Source: Chrysoperla carnea (Eukaryota > Arthropoda > Insecta > Neuroptera > Chrysopidae). Taken from it: a stretch of DNA of 64,000 nt. Both the position numbers and the translations under genes were made by a program. The stretch is taken from contig NC_058341.1 of NCBI RefSeq assembly GCF_905475395.1, positions 65,603,501-65,667,500 on the forward strand. The letters are read 5' to 3'. The notes under the pieces were generated by a model. That model had not been told where the DNA came from, did no database searches, and worked only from the letters and a program-made list of their open reading frames with translations. Shown in pieces: positions 10,550-22,700 of the stretch. The first letter of the stretch is position 1, and each line of letters opens with the position of its first letter.

Positions 10550-10792
10550 ATGAAGTGTTTTATTTGCGATACATCTACTAAGGAGAAGATTACTCTGTTC
10601 TCCTCGAAAGAAGAATCTTTCAAAAAATGTCAAAGTGTGCTACGCTTCAGACGAATGAAGAACTTAAAATATGCGGATTTAAGTTTAAATTTGAATGATT
10701 TGAATAACAACGGCTATCATCTCTCGTGCTACAGGAAATTTACGCCTATACCAGTGAATTATAGAGAAGAATACGCCTTGTGAATACAAGCT
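10550..10792 (+). CDS. Exon 1 of the Academ-like protein: N-terminal Cys/His motif
   Basis: ATG 10550 starts MKCFICDTSTKEK and ends with a NGYHLSCYRKF motif, so there is a C-x2-C ... H-x3-C set of possible zinc ligands. The frame meets TGA at 10781-10783 just before a good donor (CT|GTAAGT at 10793). If that TGA were CGA, the exon would join exon 2 in phase 0, so I read it as a recent nonsense change. A weaker alternative donor just before the TGA cannot be excluded. The product would be nuclear and DNA-binding by analogy. Confidence 0.6.
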
Positions 10793-11553
10793 GTAAGTAG
10801 AAAATATTTTTTATAGTTCAATTGATGTTCAATGTTCAATAATAGTGCATGTATAACTGAATTAACATTTTTTTAAATGAATTCTTGTCAACAACTAATG
10901 TATTTTAGAGAGTTTATTATATCTGAATTTTAAAAAAAAAGCTAGCATCGCGATTCTTACTCAGGTAACTGAATTCTCAAAATTGCTCCTGTAGAGAATT
11001 TTCAAGTCAGGCAGAATACGACATTCCTTTGTACCTTTACTTAACAATAGGGCTAAGAGGGTCGTCTCGACCGGGCCGTGACGTGCAACATACCTGGAAA
11101 GAGTCCTTTCTTACGGTACCTATAAAAACAATTGTTTAAAAGAAGCATGAGGACTAACTCTGAAATCTAAAAGTGACTATTTACCTTCAGTTTCCGCATA
11201 TTTAAAGCAACGAAAATTTGTATTATATAAAATGTAGTTTCTAAACTTGTTTCCCAGGATCAAATACTATTTTTGAAAAAATTTATCTTACAATAATTAT
11301 TAAACAGTTTATTTTTAAAAGAAATATCAATTTTTCGAAAAAAAATTATTTAAAACTCTTTACATGTACAGCTAGAAATTTTTCGTATAACAATCATTCT
11401 TGCAAGAATAATAAATTCAACCAAAAAATGAATACGAATATTAAAAGATATTGAAATAAAAAAGATTGTAGAAACAAAAGAAAACCAGAACACTTCATAG
11501 AATGATTATATTCAGCATACTATATAAAATACGCATTTTTTCATACATTACAG

Positions 11554-11652
11554 AGTGAAAATCTTGCTCCGGTAACTGATATTGCTGAAGATATTGCAGG
11601 TGATAACGACGGCGACTCTTCTAATTTGGAACGAGAAGGGGTTCGTGATAAG
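11554..11652 (+). CDS. Exon 2 of the Academ-like protein
   Basis: Acceptor CATTACAG ends at 11553. The 33 codons begin SENLAPVTDIAEDIAG and end VRDK before donor GTTAGA. Phase 0 at both ends matches exons 1 and 3. The peptide is acidic and probably unstructured. Confidence 0.5.
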
Positions 11653-11798
11653 GTTAGAAAATTTTTTATAGACGTTTCACATATAATGACGCGATTGAAA
11701 TAATTTCAATAATTATTCTCTCTGATTTTAATACTCTCTACATCATAAAAAAACGTAATTTCATATAAAAACATATAATTCTATATGATTATTTATAG

Positions 11799-12105
11799 AA
11801 TCAACCGAGTACTTCACATGATGATCCTCCAGCAGAACCAATGGAAGTTTCAGATGATCAAGAGGAAAACAATATAATTGAACAGAGCAGTGATAATACA
11901 ATAAAGAAAATTTGTATTTTTTGCGGATGCTGGGAGAAGAGAAAAAAGAAACGTCGGGAATACCCAGTTAAAGATAACAACAATTTGGTCCAAAAAATCA
12001 GAGATATGTTGCTTGTCCTAAATGATGAAAATATTGAGCAGAGAATATGTGAATCATCATGTATCTACTATCACAGTGCATGTAGACATAGTTTCGAAAT
12101 GAAAT
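11799..12105 (+). CDS. Exon 3, left part, of the Academ-like protein: second Cys/His motif
   Basis: Acceptor TTTATAG ends at 11798. The frame gives NQPSTSHDDPPAEPMEV and then a CIFCG ... CESSCIYYHSACRHSF motif, a second version of the motif in exon 1. The exon is cut at 12105 by the Sola-like insertion and resumes at 14483 in the same frame. Read past the junction, the frame would stop at 12105-12107 inside the transposon. Confidence 0.65.
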
Positions 12106-14478
12106 GAAGAGTACAGGTGCAAAACTAGGAATGTCACCAAAAATCCAAAAGTTCTTTTATGGTGGCAACATTCTCGTTTTCCCGCGTATTTTTGAATAGC
12201 ACTTTACAAAAAGTGTAAAAACTAACATTGTCAGATGTATTAATAAGAATTCTAAACTGCGTACAGGAACATAACGTGGAAGGTCCACAGTGTAACGGAA
12301 CGTAACAAGGAATGTCCAACTGTCAAAATGTTTTATGTCAACTTTGAGGTTATCTCGAGTGTTTACGTTTGGAGCTGCTGCTTGTGTTACAAAAACTTAT
12401 TAGTTTTTTTAATTTAAATACTGTAAAATGAGTACTAGTGAGGAAGAAATCAATAACAATATCGTGCGTAACACGAAAAAGCGGAAGAAAACAGGAAGAA
12501 TGCGTGAAGTTATGAAGAAAATGAGAGTTTCTACGCACGAAGCAGGGGATGATTGCAAGTGTAAAAGATTAAAATGTTTTGATAGAATAACACCAGAGCA
12601 ACGTTCTAAATTACTTAGAGACTTCAACAGCATGAAGTGTACTGATGAACAAAATATTTACTTATGCGGCTTGATTAATGTGTGTTCAATAAAAAGGCGA
12701 CGAAGTAGAAAAGCAGATGAAATGGATGCTAATTTCCATCAAACCCATTTCACTTACAAAGTGAGAGTGATGGAAAATGAAGAAACGAAAGAAGAACCTG
12801 TATGCTACAAGGCATTTATATCCATCTTTGGTATTAGTAAAGGAAAACTTGAACATCTTCAAAAGTCATTAAAAATTTCAGGAACTGCACCAAGTGACAA
12901 GAGAGGCAAATCAAGTTCAAATAAAAGATTGGACAGCAGTGTTAGAGATTTGATATGTAATCATATAAAATCCTTCAAGGGACGGCTAAGTCATTACAGT
13001 TTGAATGATACAAAAAAAGAATATCTACCTGAGGACCTTAACATTAAGAAAATGTATAAGTTATACTTGGAGGCATATGAGTCAAAAAATCATGTTTCTT
13101 ATGAAACTTACAGAACCATCTTTAACACAGAGTTTAATATTTCATTCGGCTATCCGAGAACTGATACCTGCAGTGCTTGTGATGAATTTACAATAAAAGC
13201 AAAGGCATTGAAAGCTGAAGAAAATGTTGAGGAACTGAATCGGTTAACTGTTCTGAATAATCTGCATAAGAAAAAGGCTCAAACATTTTATGATCGTAAG
13301 AAGAATGCAAGAATTAAGAGCAAAACAAATGTGGAATTTCAGGCAATTGCCATGGACTACCAAAAAAACGTGTCATTGCCAAACATTACAACAAATGATG
13401 TTTATTACAAGCGGCAATTATCAATGTATTCTTTTAACATCCATGCATTAGGTGATGCAAGCTCTTATTTTTATACATATCCAGAAACATGTGGACGAAA
13501 GGGTTCAGATGAAGTAGTTTCATTTCTACTTCATTATATAACACACTACATGGATAATCGTGTGAAGCATTTAGAAATATTTTGCGACTCCGCAGGCGGC
13601 CAAAATAAGAATTACACTGTAATAAGATTTATCCATTTCGTTGTTCATAGAATGAAACTTTTGGATTCAATCAAAATAACATATCCAATACGAGGACATT
13701 CTTACTTAGAGTGTGATAAAAATATGGGCCTAATTAATTTAAAAGCTCACATGGAAGTGCCATATCAATGGTATGATTTGCTGAGAGCTAGTCGCCAAAG
13801 ACCCAAACCATTCGAGGTGATTGAGGTAGGAATAGGTGAACACATCAGAAAATTTACAGATTTTTTTCAAAACCAGTACTTGAAAAAGTGCTCGTTTCCA
13901 GTCCAATCCCAAAGAGAATTAATGTGTGTACGAGAACACCCTAGAGTTATTTTACACAGAAGTAACTATAATGGTATATGGGAGAAATCACCTATTGTGG
14001 CAAAAAAGGGGGCAGGACCAGATACTTCAAATGAATTTGAATTGCCAGAATTTGCTTACCAAAAGTTTTTGCCAATTAGTGCAGAAAAGTATAAGGACTT
14101 ATCAGATTTAAAAAGATTTTGTTCAGCAGGGGCCCAAGCATACTTTGAAAGCATTCCACATGTCTAACAGTAGTACATTTAGTTAAACTTAACAAGGAAT
14201 GGACATTCCTTGTATGTATGGGAAGCTCTGGACATTCCCAGTTTTATCAAATTACAAAGGTGACCTACTTATATTTTTCTTAATTTTTAGATTTTTTGAT
14301 TTTCAAAAAAGTATGAATATTAGCATAAAATAAAACTTTAAAATGTAAACTTAAGTTCCTATAAGAGATTCATAAATATTAGTAGTACCTAAGAAAAATG
14401 TAGACTTTTAAAAATAAAAATGTTAATTACACATTTCTTTGTTTTTGTGACATTTCTTGTTTTGCCCCTGTACCCTTC
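12106..14478 (+). mobile_element. Sola-like DNA transposon inserted in the Academ-like coding exon
   Basis: TIRs of about 32 bp start GAAGAGTACAGGTGCAAAAC at the left and GAAGGGTACAGGGGCAAAAC as reverse complement at the right, with 4 mismatches seen. The flanks are a perfect 4 bp duplication AAAT (12102-12105 and 14479-14482). Four-base duplications are typical of the Sola superfamily. Removing the element and one AAAT rejoins the host reading frame exactly. AGGAATGTCC-type motifs recur just inside both ends (12127, 12309, 14192, 14233), one as a palindrome, and may be transposase-binding sites. Confidence 0.8.
12428..14167 (+). CDS. Intact Sola-like transposase (579 aa)
   Basis: ATG 12428 to TAA 14165-14167 with no break. 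The N-terminus is lysine-rich, with CKCKRLKC near residues 42-49. A CSACDEF motif near residue 248 and the motif EIFCDSAGGQNKNYTVIRF near residue 388 are the clearest signatures. D(x)C/A-GGQNKN-type motifs with a following aromatic stretch are typical of Sola-type and related insect transposases, where the aspartate is thought to be catalytic. The 4 bp duplication agrees with this. I am sure it is a transposase of this element and less sure of the exact superfamily. It is the only intact DNA-transposon transposase in the window. Confidence 0.7.
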   Translation: MSTSEEEINNNIVRNTKKRKKTGRMREVMKKMRVSTHEAGDDCKCKRLKCFDRITPEQRSKLLRDFNSMKCTDEQNIYLCGLINVCSIKRRRSRKADEMDANFHQTHFTYKVRVMENEETKEEPVCYKAFISIFGISKGKLEHLQKSLKISGTAPSDKRGKSSSNKRLDSSVRDLICNHIKSFKGRLSHYSLNDTKKEYLPEDLNIKKMYKLYLEAYESKNHVSYETYRTIFNTEFNISFGYPRTDTCSACDEFTIKAKALKAEENVEELNRLTVLNNLHKKKAQTFYDRKKNARIKSKTNVEFQAIAMDYQKNVSLPNITTNDVYYKRQLSMYSFNIHALGDASSYFYTYPETCGRKGSDEVVSFLLHYITHYMDNRVKHLEIFCDSAGGQNKNYTVIRFIHFVVHRMKLLDSIKITYPIRGHSYLECDKNMGLINLKAHMEVPYQWYDLLRASRQRPKPFEVIEVGIGEHIRKFTDFFQNQYLKKCSFPVQSQRELMCVREHPRVILHRSNYNGIWEKSPIVAKKGAGPDTSNEFELPEFAYQKFLPISAEKYKDLSDLKRFCSAGAQAYFESIPHV

Positions 14479-14482
14479 AAAT

Positions 14483-17400
14483 ATAAAAGAGCAATAGCAG
14501 AACAAAATGAAGAAGATTCTGAATCTCAATTGTGGCCTGAAAAACGTCAAATTCATCATCAAGCATTCCAGATATTAGAAGAGTTTTTAAAGGAGGAAAT
14601 TTTAGAAAAACAGAACATCTTCTTATATGCTGATGTCTTCAAGCGGTATATAGCTTCATTAAATGAATTAGCTGCAGAACGTGAAATAATTTGTGATTTT
14701 GAGAATTATCGAATGGAGCATTTGCAAGCTAAAATTTTACATAAATATGATGATGTTTTAGCTATTGAAACAACCAAGGAGCATAGCTACAGAAAAATTA
14801 TTTATAAAAAAAACATAAGATTGGATCATGACTTGGCAGAAAAAATAATTTCTACATCATCAGAAAAATATAAACTACGCGATATTGCTTACTCTCTTCG
14901 TCATGATATATTAAACGTAAAAACTAAAAAACCACGAAAAATAGGTTCGGCATATATCACAAAAGGAGATTGTGATATTCCGGATTCATTGCAGTCCTTC
15001 ATTTATCATTTAATAAAAGGCCCAAATTTACGCAGAAAACTATCGGATGAAGATACCACAAGAATAGAATCAATATGCAGTGATTTGATTTATATAGTGA
15101 ATAAAGGAAGAATAAAGCCCGTAAAGCATATAATGTTAGGATCATCATTAAAATCATTAACTGGAAGTAAAAAAATTTTGACATTTTTAAATAAATACGG
15201 TCATTGTGTGTCATATTCTGTAGCTGAGGAATTAGAAACAGAAATGACATATACTGCATATGAAGAAAATAGTATAATTCCAGCAGGCATCATCAGAGAT
15301 CAAGATTTATGTACCCACGTCGCATTCGACAATTATGATCGTTTTGTCGATACAATAAATGGCAAAGAAACTCTTCATGATACTGTTGGCATTATCTATC
15401 AATTTAAAGCTGACAATCATGAAGAAACCATTGATAATGATGAATCACCAGACAATAGTACATCCGTATCAAGATCAAATAAAAGACGTAAATTTGATGT
15501 TATTCCTCGCGATATAGCTACATATCCAAAAACACCGAGAGCTGCTACATGTCTCCATCCGTACGAATATTTAGAAAATATTTCAGCAGAAAATTATATT
15601 TTTAAACAGGATGCAATTCTTAGAGACATTATTTGGGCAATTTCAGTTACATTTATACCACAAACTCCAATGTGGGTTGGTTTCAATAGTCAAACTTTAA
15701 TAGATAATAGTGAGCTACAAATAGTTGACTATTTACCACAAATCAATACATCTCCAACATCTTATAATACAGTTCTGCAAACTTTGAAAAAAACACAAGA
15801 AATTGCCAAGCAGTGTGAACAAGAAAACATAATAGTTACGTATGATTTAGCCATTGCAAGGATGGCAATGAAAATTCAAATCACCGAAAGTCCCACTTAT
15901 GACAACATTTTTATCAACATGGGGGCTTTTGACATACAAATGGCATTTTTTAAGGCTCTTGGTAAATACATCGATTCTTGTGGTATTGAGGTTGTACTTG
16001 GAGAATGTGAAATTCTTGCTTCTAGTTCAGTAAACGGGTTTATAAATGCCAAACACTTCAATCGATGTAAAAGAATTCATCCCATTATTGCTGGTGTAAT
16101 GCAATCATTACATTTTGAGCAATTTATAAATGAAAATGAAGATTTACTGGATGATTCATTTGTTCCCGATTTAATAAACATTCAAATGGCTCCGACAGAA
16201 TCGAACACCGATATAATTTTACCCATTGCATTAAAAGAATTACTAGGGAAATATCAAATCTTTATTAAATCAACGTTAAAAGGTAAACATGGAAAAACTG
16301 CTCAATTTTATCTACAGTACGTAGAATTCATGAATATATATTTTCGATTTTCGAGAAGTATTCGGACTAGCAATTTTAATCTTTATATCGAGTCTCTTTC
16401 TGAAATGGCTGACTTATTCTTCATTTTTAATCAGCAAAACTATGCTAGATGGATCCTCATGTACCATAAAAATTTAATAGATATGAGAGATAACAATAAT
16501 CCGCTATTTCAACATTTTTTACAAGGTGCTTTTGGGATTAAACGAACGAATAAAAATATAGCCAGAGTTCCTATTGATCTCACATTAGAACAAACTGTTA
16601 ATGCAGATGCAGCCAACACATTGACTGGAATTACTCATTTTACAAATTCTATCTCGGCCAGACAGCGTTGGGCCTTGAGTCACACATTAAGAACAAAAAT
16701 AATTACCAAGCTTTTAGAGTCTATACAGTATATAGAACAAGACGACATTAATCGTGAACTGGAACAAAATAGAATAATCAAGGATCGCAAGGCGTTCACT
16801 GATTTATCAGATAGTATCGAAAAATGTATGACTCCTTTCAGCTCAGAAATAGATCGAGACAATTTATTTCATATAGCAACGGGTAAAGCAGTATCCAATG
16901 AAACCAGTGAATTTTTGTTAAATGCTAAAGTGAAAGGTATGCAACAAAAACGCAAATTTATAGAAGAATGTGCAGTTGACGAGAATAGATTTGAAAGACC
17001 TATTAAAAAAAATAAAATATTAAATTTTGCAAGTGAATTTTGTAAAAAATCTAGCAAGATTAACTGTGGGAAATAAAGTACGATCCGAACAGAAAGAGAT
17101 ATTTTTGGACGATTGTTGGGGATTTCACTGAAGAAGAAAATAGATATGGAAACGTGTTTTAAATATCCATTGTCTCCATCACCACCAGCATTGACTTATA
17201 CGACAAGAGAAATGTTTAAGACCGATAAATCTGCATTAGCGAAAAAATTAACTTCTTCAATAAAATCCTCAATACCAGATCACATAGACATTGAGATTAT
17301 TGATGGTTTCTATTTATTACACAATTTAGGACCATCTATGCCTCAAGCATTTGGTAAGATAGGAGAATACATACTCAAAAAAATATGTAATACCACAGCG

Positions 17401-17640
17401 TCAGAAATACATCTAATTTTTGATAGATATTTTTCACCCTCGATTAAAGATTCAGAAAGATTAACACGAAAAGAAAATGACATACCATTTGCAATCGCAG
17501 GACCTCCACAGAGTAGACCAACTGATTTCAATAAACGTTTAAGTAACCCTAAATTTAAAGAATCAATAGTACAATTTTTACATAAGCATTGGAAAGAGGA
17601 TTCATTCAGCTCCATTCTCAATGAAAAAAAATTTTTTTAA
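14483..17640 (+). pseudogene. Exon 3, right part: central region of the Academ-like protein (one in-frame stop)
   Basis: After the AAAT duplication the host frame resumes and runs open to TAA 17074-17076. It then continues in the same frame (RDIFGRLLGISLKKKIDMET onward) to TAA 17638-17640. Conserved blocks include SSLKSLTGSKKILTFLNKYG, the FDNYDRFVDTINGKETLHDT stretch near 15340, MWVGFNS near 15670, VTYDLAIARMAMKIQ near 15835 and NAKHFNRCKRIHPIIAGV near 16050. These recur in large Academ-type proteins of insects and cnidarians. The aspartate in YDLAIA and later acidic residues may belong to an RNase-H-like core, but I cannot assign a DDE triad by eye. Only the stop at 17074 interrupts about 1,050 codons. 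Confidence 0.7.
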
Positions 17641-18053
17641 CAGTTGAAGACCAATGCTTCGTTTACACTAATGTCAATGGAGCTGTCTCGCGGACATTAA
17701 TCGAGGATTATGCATGTTATCACGAAGAAGCTGATACGAGAATTTTCTTCCACTTGAAAAAATGTTTACCTCACCAAAAAATTCTCATTAAATCTGTAGA
17801 TACTGACGTGTTAATCATTTGTCTCGGAAATATTCACAAATTCGAAAACCAAAAAATATGGATAACAAATAAATTAGGTAAAGAAATTAATTATATAAGT
17901 TGTACAGATCTTGCACGAGAATTAGGTCCATCACTTTGTCGAGCTCTTCCGGGCTTCCATGACTTCACAGGTTCTGATTATACAGCAGAAATTTTTTGCA
18001 AGCACCAGTCACAAAGAACAATTTTACAAAGATCTTATAAATTTCAATTCTAG
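17637..18053 (+). pseudogene. FEN1/XPG-like nuclease signature of the Academ-like protein (frame-shifted part 1)
   Basis: A single-base shift in the A8T7 tract at 17624-17638 leads into this frame. It contains YHEEADTRIFFH (near 17726), SVDTDVLIICLG (near 17797) and GFHDFTGSDYTAEIF (near 17953). The spacing and residues mirror the acidic motifs of FEN1/XPG 5' nucleases (EAEA, DxD, GSDY). Related transposon proteins usually read TGCD or TGSD at the last motif. A second slip in the T6 run near 17992 moves to the next frame, so the tail of this ORF after about 17995 is not native. Confidence 0.65.
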
Positions 18054-18345
18054 CATTATTCCTCCATGCTGGAAAACTCTGTCACAAAAAGTTTTACGCA
18101 CCATATTTATAAATGCAATGTGGCAAAATGCCACTGAGCCAATTTGTATTTTATTCGAACCAACAGAATGTGGATGGCAACTAAATCAAGAAAATAAGTT
18201 GGAACCATTGTGGTATAAAGGCCCAGCAGCACCTTCAAAAGTTGAAGAAATTCTTAGTAGCCAATTAAATGAAGAAGAAAGTGAAGAATCAGAAAATGAA
18301 AACCGTTATGATATAGATGAAATTGATTTCGATGATTATCAATAA
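17959..18345 (+). pseudogene. C-terminus of the Academ-like protein (frame-shifted part 2)
   Basis: From about 17993 the native frame continues FFASTSHKEQFYKDL and passes through CWKTLSQKVLRTIFINAMWQ. It then has ECGWQLNQENKLEPLWYKGPAAP and ends in an acidic tail at TAA 18343-18345. The CGW...P.W..PAAP block matches the EEWGW...PAPEKLL block of the second copy at 40501-41115, showing that both belong to one family. Here the tail is acidic, whereas the second copy has a cysteine cluster. AATAAA motifs follow at about 18342 and 18363. Confidence 0.65.
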
Positions 18346-18540
18346 ATATACTAAGTTTGAGAATAAACTCCTGTCAATTATTTCAATATTATTTTATTGT
18401 TTCACTTATCGAAAATAAAAATTCTCCTATTATTCCTTAAATCATATTAATCCTCATATTCTTTTAAATCTAAACAGAGAAAAAGAATCTTATTCGACAA
18501 AAAGCATTTACTCCAAAATAAATGTATTGAACATCGTACA

Positions 18541-18990
18541 TTTTGGAGTAGATGCTGTGATATAGTTTATGCACTTCAAGATGGTATGCGGGATTTTTCC
18601 GGCAGTTTTTGAGCGCACATACCAAGCTATTTTTAAAAATTACATAAAAATGAATAAAAAAAAAAAAAAGTTTCCGGCATGATGGAGAAATTTTAGCCCT
18701 CATCACACACTTCAAATTGGTATGCCAGACTCTTCCGGCAAGAAAAAGTGGTTTGCGTGATTTTTTTCTAAAAGCTAATAAAATTTACTGTCGAATGCAT
18801 AAAAAAAATTAATATCCGCGATGACGGTAAAACATTTTTCCATTTTTTAAATAATTTTTTTTTTTCACATCGTTTCGGCAATAGGAATCCACGCATACCG
18901 AGCTTAATTTATTCCTATACTTACGTTCTATTTATTTAAATAAATATTTTTTGGTTCCGCTATGGCGGGACTTTCAGTGTTACCGGCTCC
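18541..18990. repeat. Right TIR of the Academ-like element
   Basis: Pairs with 7523-7972; ends ...GTGTTACCGGCTCC. Confidence 0.9.
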
Positions 18991-19327
18991 CCGCCTAAAT
19001 TTATTAATGGTAATCTAGTTGCTATTTTTTTTAAACAATTTTTGTTTTAAAACAAGTCGATTATAATAAGACATATGGGAAAAAATATTTAAAATTGTTT
19101 TCGGAAAAATAAAATATGAACCTTTCGAATAAATTTATATATTTATCAAAATGGATAGAAATTTTCGAATAATTTTTTATATTTGGGATAAAATATATGA
19201 AATACAGGAATGAAATTATATATTCAGATGCAGAAATACATATTATAAAAGTAGGAATAATTTTTTGATTATTAAAAATTTTCATTTCAGCATGCTGTTA
19301 CGAAGCTCTTTGTTATAAAAAATGTTT
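18991..19327. other. Intron-like part of the giant MULE between the Academ-like and copia insertions
   Basis: AT-rich and non-coding apart from a possible exon start after TTTCATTTCAG (ends 19290). The bases after it run into the copia target site GATAT. Confidence 0.35.
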
Positions 19328-19332
19328 GATAT

Positions 19333-19551
19333 TGTTAGATATTAAAATTGAAATACGCGCCTCTTATAATTTTATGTAAACAATGTATACCTAGATGGCA
19401 CATATGTAAACATTAGAATATAGGAAGTAGAGTTTCAACATGTGTGTAAAAGGTGACTGAAATGAATAAAACTAAATTGATTGTAATCGATCTTTTTTTA
19501 TTATATTAAATCATTCAACAAATTTATCTTTCAATAAACATAAATTTATCA
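19333..19551 (+). repeat. 5' LTR of copia
   Basis: TGTTAGAT...TTATCA, 219 bp, same as the 3' copy by eye. Contains an AATAAA near 19533. Confidence 0.95.
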
Positions 19552-19725
19552 GGTTATGGGCCCAGATTTTCTCTGGGTAGTGCGCGATGTTAAAAATAAA
19601 TTAATAAAAATAAAAACTGAAAACAGTCTAACAATAAAATTAGTGAGGTTACGTATATTGGAACAGCGTGGAAAATTCTATGTACTTTTTGGAGGGAAAA
19701 CGTGTTGATTAAATTACAATTTAAG

Positions 19726-22700
19726 ATGGCTGTTAATAATATAGTAGTGCCTATTTTGGAGGCAAATAACTACAATAATTGGGAATTTCGAATGAAACTA
19801 ATTTTGCAAAGAGAAAACTGCAGCAAAGCATTAGAAGATCCACCAGAAGAAACAGCAACTAATGAAGTGAAGTTGTCCTTCTCGAAAGCGGATATTAAAG
19901 CTCAATCATTAATTGTACAAGGGGTGTCAGACAAACATTTGGATATAATTAAAGACTGCACAAGTGCAAAATCGCAATTCGAAAGTTTAAAAAATGTGTT
20001 TGTGAGAACAAGCTCGTTCACAAAATTATCTCTGTGGATGAAGTTAATTAACCTTAAACATGATGTGAATGAAGGGTTAGAAGACCATTTCTTCAAATTT
20101 GAAACTATAATTCGCGAACTTAAAGATCAAGGATCAAACATCAATGATAGTGATCAAGTATGTCATTTTCTTCTCTCTTTACCTTCTAAATACGATATAG
20201 TCGTCACAGCCATCGAAACTATTAAAGATGTTAAGATGGATTTCGTGAAATCAAGGTTACTGGATGAAGAGTTGAAAATAAGTTCCAAAGACAGTATTGA
20301 AAATGAAACGGTGTTCAAAGCTAGTACAAATAAAGGATGTTTCACATGTGGTAGTACATTGCATATACAAGTATATTGTCCAAAAAGAAAAGTCCCACCA
20401 CATAGAGAAGGAAATAAAAACTTTCAACAAAATAATAGAGGTTGGAATACAAATTATAAAAATTACCAAAATGAAAGCTATCAAAATAAAAGGGATAATT
20501 ATCGTGAAAGTAAACAAGCAGCTAATACAGCTGAAGATACCTATGTAAATTTATACGCAGCAAATGTTTGTAATGAAAAAACCGGAAAAATAGTTTTTGT
20601 GTTGGATTCTGGAGCAAGCAATCATTTTGTTCAAGATTGTTTGGAACCTGTTATGCATGACGTTGAAAAATTGACACACTTTGTCGAAATTTGTACTGCG
20701 AATGGTCAAGTCATGAGAACAAATAAACAAGGAGTATTGAAAGCGGAATGTCAAGGTCGAAAAATAAATATTAAAGCACTTATCGTTCCAGAAATCAAAC
20801 ATAATCTTATATCAGCGTCAAAAATGACAGACAATGGTCATAAAATAATAGTCGAACAAGAAAAAACGATAATAACTAGTAACAATTTTAATTTAGAATG
20901 TGAAAAGGAAAATGGTTTATTCGTTCTAAAATTAGACGAAATAATAAAGAAAACAGAAAACTGTCAGGTAATGGTTAAAAATTTGTGGCATAAACGATTA
21001 GGACATGCAAGTAAAGAAGCTATTGCAAAGTTGGGATTAAAAATGTCAGATACAATTTGTTCATCGTGTGTAGAAGGAAAAGCTACTAGATATCCTTTTA
21101 AAAGAAATGAACAAAAAGCAAAAACTATTGGAGAGCTTGTACACAGCGATATATGTGGACCAATAAATCCAGGGACGTATGACGAAGGTAAATATTTTCA
21201 AGTCATCTTGGATGATTGCAGTCACTTTGTAGTTGTGAAAATATTAAAATTCAAAAATGAAGCTGAAAAAAATATAAAAGAATATGTAAATGAAATGGAA
21301 AGACAATTTGACATACGAGTAAAAAGGTTTAGGTTTGATAATGGGGGAGAATTCTCATCGGAAAATTTCAAGAATTTTTGTAGACAAAAAGGAATTAGAT
21401 TAGAATATACGATGGCGTATAGTCCTCAACAAAATGGAAAATCAGAACGTATGAATAGGACCCTACTGAATATGATTCGAACAAAAATAGCAGACTCAGG
21501 TATACCAAAAACTCTGTGGGGAGAAGCACTAAAGTGCTCAGTGTACGAGTTGAACAGAACACCAACAACTGGATTAGAATCAAATCAAACTCCTTCGACA
21601 ATGTGGCATGGACGAAATGATATAAGTAAACTGAAAATATTTGGATGTAGAAGTTGGTTCACAATAATGCCAAAAGGTAGCAAACTTGAACCCAAGGCCA
21701 AGAAGGCAGTTATGGTTGGTTATTGCGGTGGAGGGTATCGATTATGGTTACCAGATGAAAATAAGATCATCAAGTCGAGAGATGTACGGTTTGATGAAAA
21801 TATAATGGAGTATAAATTTAAAAATAATGAAGAAAAGAGATATCTGCGAGCCGAAGTAGACGTGGATCAAGAAGAAGAAACCGAAATAAATACAAAGAAG
21901 ATTGAAACAGACGAAGAAAATGAAGAAAATAAAAATCATGAAGAAAGTGAAGAAGAAGATGTCGTGTCAGCCAATACAAGAACAAAATCTGGGCGAAGTA
22001 TTACAAGACCGAAAAATTTATCCGACTATGAAATATATGAAGCATATTGTTTATTGTCAAGTTCAAGTGAAGAACCGAAAACGTACAAAGAAGCAGCAAA
22101 ATCACCAGAATGGCAACAAGCGATAGAACGTGAATTAGAATCTCACAAGAAACTGGAAACATGGTCATTAGCCGAACTTCCAGAAGATAAAATAGCTATT
22201 GATACACGATGGATTTTTAAAATCAAAGAAGGTGGTCAGAAGAAAGCCCGATTAGTAGCAAAAGGCTTTCAAGTGCCCAAAGAAGACGAAGAGTTTAGTT
22301 ATTCACCAGTTTGTAGACTTTCAACTATCAGAATTTTGTTATCAATAACAATTCAAAGAAATTGGACACTAAGTCAAATAGACGTTCCAACAGCATTTCT
22401 TAATGGAATATTGGAAAATGACGTGTACATAAAAACACCCGAAGGTTTAAATTGTCAATCTCAAGTGTTGAAATTGAATAGAGCCTTGTATGGTTTAAGA
22501 AATGCACCAAAATGCTGGAATATTAAATTCAATGAAGTTATGACGAAACTTAAGTTTAATCGTTCAGAGTATGATTATTGCCTATATAAAAACAATGATG
22601 TGTATTTGATATTGTTTGTTGACGATGCGCTAATTACAGGACCAAAAGAGAAAGTTGAAAAGTTGGTGAAAGATTTATACATTGAATTCAATGTTAAAAA

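Larger units (their letters stand above)
7523..18990 (+). mobile_element. Academ-like DNA transposon with 450 bp TIRs (nested in the giant MULE, itself carrying insertions)
   Basis: Long inverted repeats at 7523-7972 and 18541-18990 start GGAGCCGGTAACACTGAAAG. Between them is a spliced gene for a large protein with two N-terminal cysteine/histidine motifs, a long conserved central region and a C-terminal acidic nuclease signature resembling FEN1/XPG. Academ elements are described as combining a transposase with an XPG-like nuclease, which is why I choose that name. No clean target duplication is visible: the flanks are TTAGTCCA on the left and CCGCCTAA on the right. Secondary insertions are an LTR fragment with a jerky-type fragment (8155-10216) and a Sola-like element (12106-14478). 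Confidence 0.6.

Noticed and set aside
20257..20517. Hydrophobic minus-strand open frame as a membrane protein
   Set aside because: Shadow of the copia Gag region; AT-rich antisense often looks hydrophobic.
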